Below the pieces are notes generated by a model. It was not told the origin of the DNA. It saw nothing but the letters and a program-made list of their open reading frames with translations, and did not search any database. A stretch of DNA of 64,000 nt from Diprion similis (lineage: Eukaryota; Arthropoda; Insecta; Hymenoptera; Diprionidae): positions 3,100,001 to 3,164,000 of the forward strand of contig NC_060116.1 in assembly GCF_021155765.1 (NCBI RefSeq). The letters are read 5' to 3'. The position numbers were made by a program, and so were the translations under genes. Shown here piece after piece: positions 12,417 through 24,300 of the stretch. Position 1 is the stretch's first letter. Every line of letters starts with the position of its first letter.

Positions 12417-12800
12417 TTAATCATACAGGTCGGCGACGAAATCCTCCTTTAAAAAAAACTTTATAGATATGAAGGTTTCAATGTGCTGAATCTGCTTTTC
12501 GCTGTCACGTATATGTATATTACGTGATATGATTGTTTTTTTTAGCAGATTTTTGTTGGTCGATTCGCCGTAAAACTCCAATCGATGATATGAAAAGAAA
12601 GAAAACCACAAAATAATTAGAATTATACTTAGTTTAAACTTTATAACTTTGTTTTCTGTAAATACTGTTGTTACCATTAGTGTTTGATTATAATTTGTAA
12701 GCAAAAATAGCATTTTATTAAAAAAAAAATATATATATATTACAGAAAAGTATACGTGGTACGTATTTTTTATTACGATATTTGGATTCAAGAGCATCAA
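12417..12800 (-). CDS. Unassigned 127-residue open frame, hydrophobic
   Basis: This frame matches nothing I know. It predicts two hydrophobic segments (about residues 15-35 and 56-70) followed by a charged tail rich in Lys, Ile and Glu. Codon use is extremely AT-rich, like the surrounding non-coding DNA, and no splice partners are evident. It could be a chance frame or a decayed fragment. Confidence 0.12.
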   Translation of the reverse strand: MMLLNPNIVIKNTYHVYFSVIYIYFFFNKMLFLLTNYNQTLMVTTVFTENKVIKFKLSIILIILWFSFFSYHRLEFYGESTNKNLLKKTIISRNIHIRDSEKQIQHIETFISIKFFLKEDFVADLYD

Positions 12801-13358
12801 ATCTATTATAATTACACATAATGATGAAATCGAGAGAATTTTTTTTTTTTTTTTTTTGCGGACTACGAATCACTATCAAATTTATGCGAAAATTAATGGA
12901 TCACGCGGTGAAATATTATTGACAATGGAAGATCGTTGTTTTTATGCGCGAAAAAGTGTTACATAAAACCGATAGGGTAGGCGTTCATCCCTCAAACGCG
13001 TACGGAAGAAGATAATGGCAGCATGAAATGATTTGAAACAAGCTTGCGACAAAGTTTTAACAAGGATGAATATATTGAAATTTCAACACAAAATAGTAAG
13101 TTTCAATCCACCAGTTCAATTATTTGCTCATTTTCAAGAATTTCAAATCGAAGGGAAATAATTTTATTGGCAAATAAATCTGCTTTTAAGTTTCTGTTCA
13201 CGTTTTGCGCGGTATTAACACACAGACTTTGAGCGTCCAGTCCAATTAGAAGTTTTACAGTAATTTTAACGTTTGTAAAATTGTGGACAGAAACCATCGG
13301 TTCCTGTGTGAAATATGTTAAATCTATAACGCAATTAATAAATGACCTTTGTAAGTGA

Positions 13359-13712
13359 GTGCTGCTCTTTTTCCAGCAATTTTTCACCTGCTTGAAGCCT
13401 AAAATGACCAGCATCGGTGAATCGGAATCTTCGAAAAAATTTGACCTAAAAAATGGGATTCAAATTGCAATTTCGATATTGCTCAAATCGCATGTTGCCA
13501 GTGTAGACGTAACAGACAAGTATTCTGCAAATGGAGTATTCCAGAAGCCAGAAAATGTGATAGATAATGTTCGTATCGTAGAAGATGATTTGAAGGTTGA
13601 CAGTTTAAACAAAAAAAATCATCTTCATACGTGTAGATACTTCCTTGTTAAAATGGCGTCTATTGCTTGGAATTTTTTGAATGTTTCAAATATATTCCCG
13701 CAAGAAATATAA
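13359..13712 (+). CDS. Unassigned 117-residue open frame
   Basis: I do not recognise this frame. An internal Met (about residue 16) starts a stretch rich in Ser, Lys, Asp and Val that looks more protein-like than its neighbours. A T-rich tract ending in a possible acceptor lies just upstream at about 13366-13377. The frame stops at 13712. It could be a single exon of a small gene or chance. Confidence 0.18.
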   Translation: MLLFFQQFFTCLKPKMTSIGESESSKKFDLKNGIQIAISILLKSHVASVDVTDKYSANGVFQKPENVIDNVRIVEDDLKVDSLNKKNHLHTCRYFLVKMASIAWNFLNVSNIFPQEI

Positions 13713-13891
13713 AATTTTTTAATAATTTATAAGTCAGCTCCGATAGAAATGGTGAAAGGAGTCACCAGACAGATATGAATTGATTCTGCCAAGCAATGTA
13801 TCGTATGATTTTTAATAATATATGTAATTTATATTATTAATATGCTGATATTATATTATGATTAAAAAACATATTAAAACGGTATAAATAA

Positions 13892-13897
13892 TTTATT
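13892..13897 (-). terminator. Candidate poly(A) signal of ALKBH1
   Basis: AATAAA on the minus strand, about 400 bases past the ALKBH1 stop. It is the first perfect signal I see downstream of that gene. Confidence 0.35.
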
Positions 13898-14299
13898 TTC
13901 TGATTTCAATCCAATCATACACACACATTAAAAATACGGTAACTCGGAGAATTTTAATTCTATGAATTTGAAAACTCAGGTTTCAAGTTTACTAAAGCCA
14001 AGGTTTAATTTGAAAACGTGTGTCAAATGGATTGGTAATAAAAAACAAGCGAAAATATTCGGTGACATTTTTAAAACAATAATCCAGTTTAAATGCCTTG
14101 ATCGAAAAATGTGACAATTTTTCAATAACGTAACGCAGCATTTTTCAGTCCATGGGTTTTAAATATTGAAGAATTTTTTCAGCACTTATTCAGCCGCTAT
14201 TGCTAAATCTTTGAATGAATTTCAATTTTTTATCCTAACAATTGATTCTACGTATTAAATAATATTCACTTCGGTTAATACTGAAATATAAGAATATAT

Positions 14300-15566
14300 T
14301 TACAGAACTTTATCATCAAGCGAGACTTGTCCCGGTCTTAAGACCTGCCTAACATTCATATTGACGCGGGATTCAGAGATGTATGACATTATTTTATCCC
14401 AATCATGGAACATCGTCTTCGATTTGCAATCGTTCACAGACTCTTCATTTTTCCAAGGTGTAGAATCTGCTTGTAAGATTTTAGGTACACCGTGATACCT
14501 CAGGCGAGAACCTTTTGACATGACAACAACATCTCCACTTCGAAGTAACAGGGCATCTGCTGGATCTTCAAGCGACAAGCCTCCGATTAGAAATATTCCA
14601 GTCTGACCAAAACTGACAGAAAATAACGGTGCATCATAATCCATTTCTGATTTATCCGTATGCCCAGAAAGAGTTGAATTCATTCTGTAATAATTGACTA
14701 TAGCTGATTCTGCTTTGAAATGACATAGACCAGAAATTCTCGCAAGATATTCTGTAAGGTCTACCATGTCATCAGGTATTTCGCCTTTGGAGTTTTCGGA
14801 GTACACTTTTGTGTCCCAATTGTGGTGATAACCTAGAGTTGCCCATCTCAACTTTGGCAAAAGAACTTTGGCTCGCTCAACATTACTGAAAAATTCAAAC
14901 GAGTTTGATTGTGAGCTAATGAGAAAAAAGTTCTTTCTTTAATGGACTTAGATTAGTATGCAATACGTAACAGTTTCAAAATGTGAAATAGAGATCTCGG
15001 AAACTGTAGTACATATAACTTAGTCAGATAAATTAAAATATAATTAAATATTCGGAGTTGCCTTCACCCAAAAATCGACATACTCAGAGCACACATCCCA
15101 CCAATCTTCATGCTCGGATAAAACCCGGTGCAAATCAAGATTCGTTTTGTTTGGCTTCCTGGAATAATCTTTAACGCATCTTGTTATCCAATACCGATGA
15201 CCGGCGTTTGTGAAAGGATTTTCTATAAAAATGAGACCTGCAAAAAGAGAGAATGCTTTAGCGGAAAGTGTGTTGGTTTGAATTAGTTGCTAAAATTTTT
15301 ATCGATCAATTTACCCGGTTTGGCGATAATTTCGTAAATATTCCAATCCTCGGTAGACCTGAGTCCTAACGAAGGCTGCTCCTCCACAATGTCAACAGGT
15401 GAAATTTTTCTAACCTAAAAAACATCCCCATCAAAAAATTTCCAAGTTCTCATTCCGAGCAGCTGGATCTTACTTTGGATAAATCTGGCGTTTTAAGATC
15501 GATAACAGCATCAAGATCAGGGAGCGGGTCCCTACTTTTGTAATATTTAAAAGAGTCTTTGAACAT
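14300..15566 (-). CDS. ALKBH1: ALKBH1, Fe(II)/2-oxoglutarate-dependent nucleic acid dioxygenase
   Basis: ALKBH1 is an AlkB-family dioxygenase reported to act on methylated or modified tRNA and DNA in nucleus and mitochondria. Exons: 15566-15474, 15414-15315, 15237-15068, 14875-14300. The sum is 939 bases (312 residues), shorter than the human protein (389) at both ends. The N-terminus (FKDSFKYYKSR, DLDAVIDL) matches the ALKBH1 start. The catalytic core is in the last exon: KLRWATLGYHHNWD, the iron ligands His193 and Asp195 (HTDKSEMD) and His249 (RYHGVP), and the 2-oxoglutarate-binding Args in RVNMNVRQVL (291, 297). The FSVSFGQTGIFLIGG strand is typical. The acceptor of the last exon is ambiguous. 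A strong site (tttttcag) ten bases upstream breaks the frame, so I use the next AG at 14877-14876. Confidence 0.93.
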
Positions 15567-18500
15567 TTCTGTCAAGAATTTAATCGAGCATCCATTTTTA
15601 AAGGGATGATAATGAATGATAATGGGTATCTATAGAATATATATCAGTGATGCATGGTCTCTACGCGTATGCATACGAACATATAGAAATGCGTTGGAAT
15701 TTTCAACACCAAGTAGCGTGCTGAACGCGCTCTCGTGCTCTAAAGCATAAGTCGATGATTAAAGGCCGAAATTCAGAGGATCTGTCGGTAAAACAGACTG
15801 CGTTGATGAAATTTGTGGAATACGTCGTTTCGTTAATCACGTCGCATTAACATATCCAGTTATCAATAATGAGTGAATCAGTTTTCAAATAAATGCTGAA
15901 TTCATTATACGAAAAAAAAAATCGAAGAGGAAAATTAAAACACACCATTTTCAGTTCTCCTCTTCAATAGTTGGAAAATAAAATAGTTAAAAATCATGTG
16001 GTAGAAATTCCGTTTCATCTAAAGACGTATATTTGAAAAACGCATCAACGCGCACACTAATTTAGATCATTGATTGAAAAATTAGAGGCTCGTTAAACTT
16101 CAACAGCTAAGAAATGGCTGGAATTCAAACATTGGAATCGATTGTCGATTGTCGGTATGACAATAGCGAATTATACTTGTCATCAGGAAGATGTCGATCA
16201 CGGAAATAAATAAGGTATAAATATCAAGTAGGTCTGTCTAATTAATTGTAGAACGAATTAGTTAAAATTTATTTCAACAGCAAATCGATGATTTGTAATT
16301 CCTTCACTTTGAAAATCCTTAAAAAATCTGACAGATCGATCGTTTTTCAACCAATCGCGCTAGTCGATTTCGACTTCGACGTACATATCTCGAAATATCA
16401 AAATCCACGTATCTCAAACGCAAAAAAGGGCTTAATAGCCCCATTCTGTGCACAATTCCGAGCAAAAATACGCAATTTCATTTACATTTGATGCACGAAT
16501 AAAGTAATTGCATGGGTTCTACGAAATAGCAATAGTAAATTTGTAGAAGTCTTGCCATTTCTTCATTTTTGCGTCAAATGATAATACATATGTATTAGAG
16601 TGTTTTTGTTCAGAATCGCGTACAGAATGGGGCTGTTAAGCCCTTGTTGCATTTCAGATACGTGGACTTCCATATTTGGAGATACATGATACGACACTTT
16701 GAAATCGACTAGGACACCTCCTTAAAAAAATATAGCTAAATGAAGTGCGGCGCTCTTGAATTAGACTCCGTAATAATAACCAAGGTGGTAAATAGGCTGT
16801 ATACCTACACCTACTGCGAAGATTGAAAATCTGGCTCGGACTTGAAAGTTGTAAAATGAAACGGTGCGAGTAAATACACGATAGAACGAGATCGTGTGCA
16901 GAGAATAGCCGTGGCGCTTCACATACGTCCAACGCGCCTATTATACGTATGGATAGACCCTAGGCATACATATAGATATGTGCCTACGTACCTACACGCA
17001 TTATTTCGCAAGCATGCAGTGAATTTTTTCACCAACGTTCCTCACCACGCACGGGAACATCTAATAATACTATGAGAACATTATGTGCTGTGGGTGACCA
17101 CATCGAATATGTTAATAACATAGAAAAAAACATTCAACGCTAAGGCGAGATCGTATGTGCATATGTGGGGTGACATACACTCGCAATTTGTGTACCTTAT
17201 TCATGTATATCACAAACACTTGCTTAAATATACGTGTAACTACACATACAGCGTATAGGCCGAGCTATATAAGAATTACACACAATCTGCTTAAATTTAT
17301 GCAGAGTACCTTACTATTAATTTATTATATGCCTATAGGTATAATATGCATAGATGGATACATAATGCTGAACAGTGAGCTTTCAAAAAGCCTTGAGGTG
17401 ATCATTCGGCGAGTGGACGAAGCGGCATACCTTTTGTTCTATGAAATCATTCTATCCCAGTGCAGTCGACTATGTGTAACGTGACTTCCTGCAAGCGAAG
17501 TGACTATTATATGAAAATTATACCTGCACCTAAATTAGTCATAAGTGATTAGTCTTTGAGGACGGGCTGGAAAAATATCGGACATTTTCTCACAACAATA
17601 TTACGTTACTGTGTCTACCTGTATGATATTTTTTTTTAATATAGGTAGGCAGGTATCCATCGCATATGCGTAACGGAGATACGTTGCTAATTACATATCT
17701 CGTATATTATCCGTAACTCATTCAATCACAAGGTTCTTCATACGTGAGAATATAATTTGAACACATATTAGGCATACATTACAAATTGAGCAGCTTGTAA
17801 TCGATAATGTATAGTTATATGAATATATAAATCAGTATCTGCATATTGCAACAGGTTTTCAGCACGTGTACATATTATTAAAACCAAAAATAGAGACATT
17901 TCGATAAACCCTGCGTACCGCGATTTCAAAATAAATCGAATGATCTTCAATTTGTCAACTTTTGAAAGCAACGAAACAGTCGATACATGATACATATTCA
18001 TTACGTACAAGTATGTAAAAAAAAGTCGTATATAAAGTATTCTAACATTTCTAAAACGTTGCAGATCCTTTAAAATTATTGCCATTTTTGAGACAAGTCG
18101 AAACCACAGTTTTCCACGATTCAATACCAGCTTTGAGGAGTGATCTGCAATCAACTATGTTCAATTTTTATATTGATTTTCATTTTAGCCTTACAGCTGC
18201 ATATTGAATTTTTTTGTTATTCAGTAACGTTTCGTTGCCCAATTTTGTGCGTAGATACGAAGTTGTACGCTTGAGTCTGGACGCATGCTCGAAGATAAGT
18301 GATTTCTCAAGAGTTAATAACTAGTTGATGGGGTGCTTCACAACTTCTTGAAGGCTGATCACCTCGTTACAGTTTTCCGAATTCTTCGTAAAACAAACCT
18401 GTATTAACGAGCTTTGAAGTGTTACCCTGAAACGAAAAAATCTGAACTAACATCACAAAGACAAAATCCAATATTGACTTCCGTTTCGAATGAATTCGAT

Positions 18501-18600
18501 CTGTAACCGCGACTTCAAAATCTGTCGTTCAACGAGAGCACGGCGTCGGGTTAAAATCTCAACTAGCTAGTGTGTACATAAATATTGGGTTACGTCGGGC
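15567..18600. other. Non-coding region upstream of ALKBH1
   Basis: This contains the ALKBH1 promoter side and then intergenic DNA with one fold-back element (16361-16711, listed separately). Frames at 17155-17484 (+) and 17768-18154 (-) are AT-rich, without recognisable motifs. I see no gene. Confidence 0.4.
16361..16711. repeat. Fold-back element with ~90-base arms
   Basis: The left arm (16361-16451) and right arm (16620-16711) are imperfect reverse complements. Both contain the pairs tagtcgattt/gaaatcgact, ccacgtatct/agatacgtgg and agccccattctgt/acagaatggggct. The loop is about 170 bases. The structure fits a MITE or decayed fold-back transposon. I cannot define a target-site duplication. 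Confidence 0.7.
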
Positions 18601-18869
18601 ACGATAATCGGCTACGTTGCATAAAGGCGATCCGCAGAGCATCGCAGATGCTTTGGCGGGTGGCGCAGCCGCAACGGCGACGACGGTGGCGAGATGCATA
18701 ACAGCTCCATATACCCAGCTGGCAATCGGTATATCGGTGCGATTTGAGTTCTCAATCCGTAGAGCGGAGGAGAAAATAAGAGGCCGATCGCGAATTCCCT
18801 GACAGTTTCATGTCAACAAATGTCGCGTCCGCGAGTCGCACCCAGCTTCAATTCCCTCCTGAAAAGCGG

Positions 18870-18990
18870 CCAGCCAATCAGAGGCGAGAAGTACGCCATC
18901 TTCGGCCAATCGCGTCGCCGCTTGGTGACGGCAAGTGCTAAAAATAGCTTGTATATATCTAGGCCGGTTGCGGCCGCGAATACTTTACAG
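18870..18990 (+). promoter_or_regulatory. Probable core promoter, CCAAT + CRE-like + TATA, inferred for ATF3
   Basis: Within a GC-rich island (about 18600-19050) in otherwise AT-rich DNA lie, in order on the plus strand: CCAAT at 18874-18878, a second CCAAT at 18906-18910, a CRE half-site in TGACGGCA at 18926-18933, a TATA-like TATATAT at 18952-18958, and an initiator-like tacagtcg near 18984-18991. The TATA-to-initiator distance of about 32 bases is right for a plus-strand start site. The next plus-strand gene is ATF3, and ATF3 genes are known to autoregulate through ATF/CRE sites. The link across 18.7 kb is inference. Confidence 0.5.
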
Positions 18991-19059
18991 TCGTGCGCCG
19001 GCAGCCGACGGGAGAAGGCCTAAGGTGGTCGTGTCTGATACCTTGAAGTTAGCTCGAAG
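18986..19059 (+). other. Possible ATF3 5' UTR first exon
   Basis: From the predicted start site the transcript would run to a plausible splice donor (gaag|gtagga) at 19059/19060. Its partner would be the acceptor at 37721-37723 just before the ATF3 start codon. Another donor-like site lies at about 19024. No sequence in this window proves the join. Confidence 0.3.
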
Positions 19060-20160
19060 GTAGGATTCGAACCTACAACATCATGCTTTTCGAACGCGCA
19101 TGTAACGTCCCGAAACAAACCGCGCATGCTACCCATGCTTGACGTCTATCACTGTATATATATATATATATATACATACAACTTCGAGGCTTCGTTGCGT
19201 TTCTTTAATACTTACCTATGATACGTAGTGCGGTGTTTGATGCTGTGCAGAACTTTTATCGGCTGGTCGAAATCCCCAACCAATTAAATTCCGCACCTTC
19301 TCCCGCTGCACCAGTGATACAGTTGACCAAAAGTGTATATCGTATATTACACACCTGTATTTAAGAGCAACGCGAAGAACTTTACTTAACAGACGAAACG
19401 GGGGAGGGGGGCTTGGATACGCGGAGCAAGTGATTTGAAAATCGCGGTTTTCCCGCTCCCAGAGTGCACTGGTTACACGGATTATCGGTAAAGCAGCTTT
19501 CCCACATTACGAATATCTTCTTCGATCGAGTCTTTATTTCGATATTTTTCCAGCTTCTCCCGCGGCCTTGGACAACTTCCAAGTTTAGTTTTAACAACTG
19601 ATGCCGGTCCGGTGTTGAACTTTAATGTTAGTCCTCGTTGCACGTATGTGTGTACTTACTTCGCGGTGGGTTCCCGTGGGTTCGAGGATTCCATGTAGTT
19701 TCACACACTGGGTATACCCACGACGACACAGAAATGCCTGCATACACGTTTTTTTTTTTTTTTTTTACGCGTCAAACTTGTGTATTGTGTACTCTTTTTT
19801 GTGGGGGGAGTGAGAAGTCACGTGCTGTGTCGCGGACTTCAAGTATATATGACATTTACGTAATGCATTGTATGTACATACATACGTATGTGTAACTAGG
19901 TTTATAGGATTTTTTAGCGTCTGAAACAGTTTTTTTTTTCTCATATTTGTAATGCCACATTAATATACGTATCTATTAATGTATATTATAGGATTACGCG
20001 TATCACGTTATACCGATATGCTTGCAACGAACTGTAAATGACCGGCAAATACATCGTGGAGTGTTAAACAGTATGTAGTTTGATCGGGACGTGTCGGTTC
20101 TAAATAGCTAGCTTCTAAAAATACGCGTAAATAAATCAGCTTGCTTGCACTACATTCGTG

Positions 20161-20570
20161 CACTATTGGAAAATGTCTTCATGACGCCAGAGCCAGATTG
20201 TTATCGCCATTTTATTACCACATAACCTAAGTTTTCAATTTTTAATGGAGACAATTCGTAATTCTTGAATCTTCAATTTCCTTACGTCACATAAATTCAT
20301 GAAAAGTCATCAATGATATATCTGTTCTACCACCCAAACGCGAAAAAACACGACCAACGGTCAGGGGACTTATTACGGTTTTCAAATTCCACATTTCTCA
20401 CCATCCAAGCATTCTGATTGGTTGACTAAACTTTGCGAACCAATCAGAGTGCTCGGATGGTGGGAAATGTGAAAAGTGAAAAATCGTAATGCCTCATTAC
20501 ATTAGTTTGATTTTTCCCCACCAGATGACGCATTGGAAAGTGACAATCCCAATAGCTGTAATATTCTGGG
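20161..20570. mobile_element. Diverged MITE copy interrupted by a second hairpin element
   Basis: Blocks here match, in the opposite orientation, the element at 38464-38843. Examples are the stretch around cacataacctaagtt, the tcacataaatt block, the ccaacggtca block and the ccagatg.cgcattg block with its gtgacaatcccaatag end. The order of blocks is conserved. Between the cggtca block and the ccagatg block sits an extra hairpin (about 20372-20491) that the other copy lacks. That indicates insertion of one element into another. Confidence 0.65.
20390..20471. repeat. Strong hairpin, 34-base arms, nested in a MITE
   Basis: The arms 20390-20423 and 20438-20471 are reverse complements with only a few mismatches around a 14-base loop. 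The inner part reads ctgattggtt / aaccaatcag. Weaker pairing extends outwards to about 20372 and 20491 (attacggttttt / aaaaatcgtaat). Its stem length also resembles a small-RNA precursor, but insertion inside another element favours a transposon origin. Confidence 0.8.
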
Positions 20571-21087
20571 TATGAATTCGCACCAATTTTTTATTCCTTG
20601 TCTCCTGCAACACAGCGACAAATAGTACCTAGAGGACAATACGCGACCAAAGAAGTAGGTTTTTCAAAAGTTCGAGGAAACAATAAGCAGCCATGATCGA
20701 ACGTTCCTATACGTAAAAAACTGTTACCAACCGGATACACCGATGTCGCAATTACCATTTTCAACCATTATCATTCTTTCTCGGTCAGATATCGTTATTC
20801 CTTTTGCGAAATTACATATTTCGGATTCAATGTCATGTGGAAACCCTTAGGCTTCAAATGACGCGAGAGGAGTTTGAAAATGTTTCGAATGCAATAAGTT
20901 TTATCTGGAGGCAAGATTATAACGGATTGAGTTACATTTGATTGGAACTGTATCCCCTTTATGACGTATTCACATCGAGAGAGAAATCCCTAGTTGTGGT
21001 TACTATACGGTTTTTAACTATGTTCATTTTTTTTTAACCATAAACCAAGCATATCCTGCTGGGTAAAAAATGAAAATATTTTTTGTA

Positions 21088-21385
21088 CAAGCTGTAACCA
21101 GAAAATCCAGCATGTCTTACTATTCTTTTTGATCATGGCCTCTTACATATCCATGTTGTCTTGTAACTATATTACGATAATTTGATGTTGACGCAACAAG
21201 AAATTGCTGTCAAAGCCTTATTTACTAAAAAAAAATATAGTAAACTAAACAAACAGATCTGTTGTTTCAATGAGAAAAAAAGTTAGTTTGGATAACTACA
21301 ATGACATTGAATAGTCACTTGCACTACATTTTCTTGTAATTCCAATAGCATTTAAACCGTTGTTGTAACGGCACTCATTTTACGA
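21088..21385. repeat. Dispersed repeat, copy A
   Basis: This shares an ordered series of blocks with 41534-41845 in the same orientation: ctgtaaccagaaa, ataatttgatgttg.cgcaacaa, gccttattta, tgcactacatttt.cttg.aattcc and tttaaac.gtt.ttgtaacg. Identity is roughly 70-80 per cent by eye. It is probably an old non-autonomous transposon with no coding capacity. Confidence 0.6.
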
Positions 21386-24300
21386 GACTTTTGTTGTAGA
21401 CCTCGGTCGTGGCAGATTCTTCATTTAGCCTATCACTTAATTAAAAAAGCATTAAACGTTGAGATCATTATACACATATAATATATGGGATATAAATATT
21501 AAATTTTGTATGGCCTATTAGAAAATTCATGAATGTTACCAAAAATCAACGCATATAGAATATGCATAGCAGGTATCAACACATTTGACGAGCAGGCTTG
21601 AGAAGCTGATTTGTTTTCTCCTTGATTATTTTCCGAGAAAAAAATAAAACCGAGACATCTATAGAGAAATTCCTTAGACATCCTTAAATGTATAATATGC
21701 GGTGAATTTGATTAAATAAAGGTAGAAAATCGCACAATTTTCCTCCATTCGTAAACAATATTGACCAATGAAACATAAAAATTGTTATTCATATCGCGAA
21801 GTGTTCACCTCACGTACACTTTACTTTTAATATATGCATAAAGTTAATCCAATTATCATATTGTAGTCATTACAGGTATCGCTTATAGTTGGCACCGGAA
21901 ATCTGATATACATATGCCTTAGGTTTATATATTCGTATTTGTAGCCGCAAGTTGAAAAGCTCTATCGCGCTGCAAAAATCGAGAACAAGTCAAATTTAGA
22001 AGGTGGAAAGTTACAGAAAGTTGTGTGATCTTTACTGGATCATTTTTTGTCTTCTCTTCGCCTTACATTCCTCTCATCTTGTTACACCGGTATAAGAAAT
22101 GGTATTCCTCTGTTATTTTCGCATTTTATTCTACGCGAAAAGATGTAATGATTTGTAAAAGATTAGCAAAAGAGCAAGAAAAACAAGAAAATTTAACGAA
22201 CTTACTTGCAAAAATTCTGTTTTATAAAAAGAAATAAAGAAAATAGAATCGAATTTTCTTTGTTTGGAATTTTAACAAACCATCGTCACTGGTAGTAAAC
22301 AAATCAGATTCTTTTTACTGAATTGCTATTCGAGTATTGCTGGACGGTATACTTTTGCATCGTGTTAAGAAATGTTTTAAGGCATCGCGCTGAATTCCAA
22401 CGCATCGTTTCAACACTAACACCAGGGTTTAACACTCGAGGGGATATTTTTACATGTATATGTATTCGCGTATATTTACTATTATACACCTTCAACCAGC
22501 AAGAATTTTTATATTCAGCCAATATTCTGCCCGAATAAATAGAAAAATAAATAAAAAGCAAAGAACATTCAGCGAACACTTCGACTTTTCGCAGTAAAAT
22601 TTCGCTACGCTCGGCGCGAAAGCGAAAATAATTTATTTCGAAAATTCAAAATGGACGAATACATCTGCTTATGCAATAACACGTAGGCATGGATCGAAAT
22701 TCATTGTAAGTCGGACAGAAAGTATTGTACAAAACAGCGTATGTAGGTGTATGTGTACGTTATAGGGTGTTTTATCTGAAGGTAACACTTTTTTAAATTT
22801 GTTGTACGTAGCAAAAAAAAAAAAAAATAATAAAAATAAAAAATAATAATAAAAATTCCTTGCGAGAGGAAATTTGTTGAATGCAATTTTTTAAATTCTC
22901 TCTCGAAATTCCAACTTTTTCTCCATTTCTTTCATTCTTTCACCTCCACACATTGTTACAATTTATAATATGGAATTGATCGTGAAAGCATTTTGGAGAG
23001 AATCAAATTTTGTATAAAAATTCATCTTTAAGTTTTACAAGAAAAATTTGAATGCCATCTTTGTAGAGAAGTCAACTCTGTCAAGTGCTTCAAGGAATTA
23101 GTCCGTGTTATTAAATGAGCGTGAAAGGTAAAATTTTTGAATTTCGAGAGCAATTTTTTGAAATTATATTTAAGAGATATTTTTTCGCGAGGAGTTTTTT
23201 TTTTCTATGTAGAACGGGATTTCCAGTTGATAGTGAAAAAGCGAATGTTGTTTCCGAATGGAACTCCATAATCTCTATGGGGCATTCCGTGCCAAATCAC
23301 CCAGCCTAGTACCCTGACTACTTTGCGTGCTTAAATATTTGACAGTTTTCATTCGAAACCACAGAAAAGGTGTTGAAAGATTTTTTTTCAAATCCATTTA
23401 CTAAAATAAAATTGCTTAAACTATCTAGAAATCTCAATTTTTTTTCTTATCTCGTAAAAAATTACATACATTTCATGATAGAACGATGATCGATGATTTT
23501 GAGACTAAAGTGGGAATCACGTTTCGGCTTTTGCCATCTCTTGTAACTGAAGTTCAATATTTAATCTCAATCATCACAACATAAATAAAAAATAGGTTTT
23601 AAATAATAGATGTATTTGAAATAGCTTAAATAATTATTTTTTTCCCCCAATATTTCCCCAAAGTTAAGGACTGTCACAAGGAAATCACAAAATTGAAAAA
23701 TGTGAAATTGTCAGGTTCAGAGGCTTGGCGATTTGGCATGGAATGTACCACGAGCTGTCTACACACACTCGCTTTAAACGGTTTATCCTAATCGCGAACC
23801 GTATAACACCGCCGGTTGTTAGCCGCTTGTAAAACCACTTCCTTTTTGATAACTTGAGGAAATATAAGGATATAATAGCTTCTGTACAGTCATAAAACGG
23901 AGTGAGAGAAAAAACCACACCGTTCAGCGAAACGACGATAATCAGAAGAATAAACTATATACGTAAGGGTCGAGTTCTCGTTACAAAAGGTAATTAAGTG
24001 AGCTTGACGTTATTTTAACGTTTGCTTTAAAACCCAATACTTGCCAAAAAATTGTATAAATTCATCAAGATTATCGCATTGTTCGAGAGTTTAGCTTGAC
24101 TTGACTTATTCGTACAAGTTTAATTAATACAACGCAAATATAAGAATAAAAAAAAAAATTGTTGCCGTTTTCGGTTACCGGTTATTTCTTTGACTCTTAT
24201 TTTCCTTAGTTTTTTTTTCTTTTTCTTTTCTTGTGCCTCGGGTAAATGAAAAAAAAAAAAACAAAAAAAAACAAAAAGAGAATACTCTCGCGGTATTGAA

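Larger units (their letters stand above)
11623..14299. other. Spacer between V-ATPase D and ALKBH1
   Basis: The V-ATPase D promoter must lie just above 11622. That part (about 11640-11770) is relatively GC-rich, as expected for a housekeeping promoter. The rest is AT-rich, with a T run at 12839-12857 and an A/TA run at 12720-12741. Two frames of over 100 codons (12417-12800 - and 13359-13712 +) are listed separately at low confidence. Confidence 0.4.

Noticed and set aside
18617-18802. Ala/Thr-rich 61-codon plus-strand frame in the GC-rich island
   Set aside because: It is upstream of the inferred start site, has no homology that I know of, and is expected by chance in GC-rich DNA.
19035-19140. 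A perfect tRNA B-box-like sequence (GGTTCGAATCC on the minus strand) with a 5-bp T-stem (GTAGG/CCTAC)
   Set aside because: No matching acceptor stem, D-arm or 7-base anticodon loop could be folded in the expected spacing. At most it is a decayed tRNA-like fragment, and it overlaps the possible ATF3 first-exon donor.
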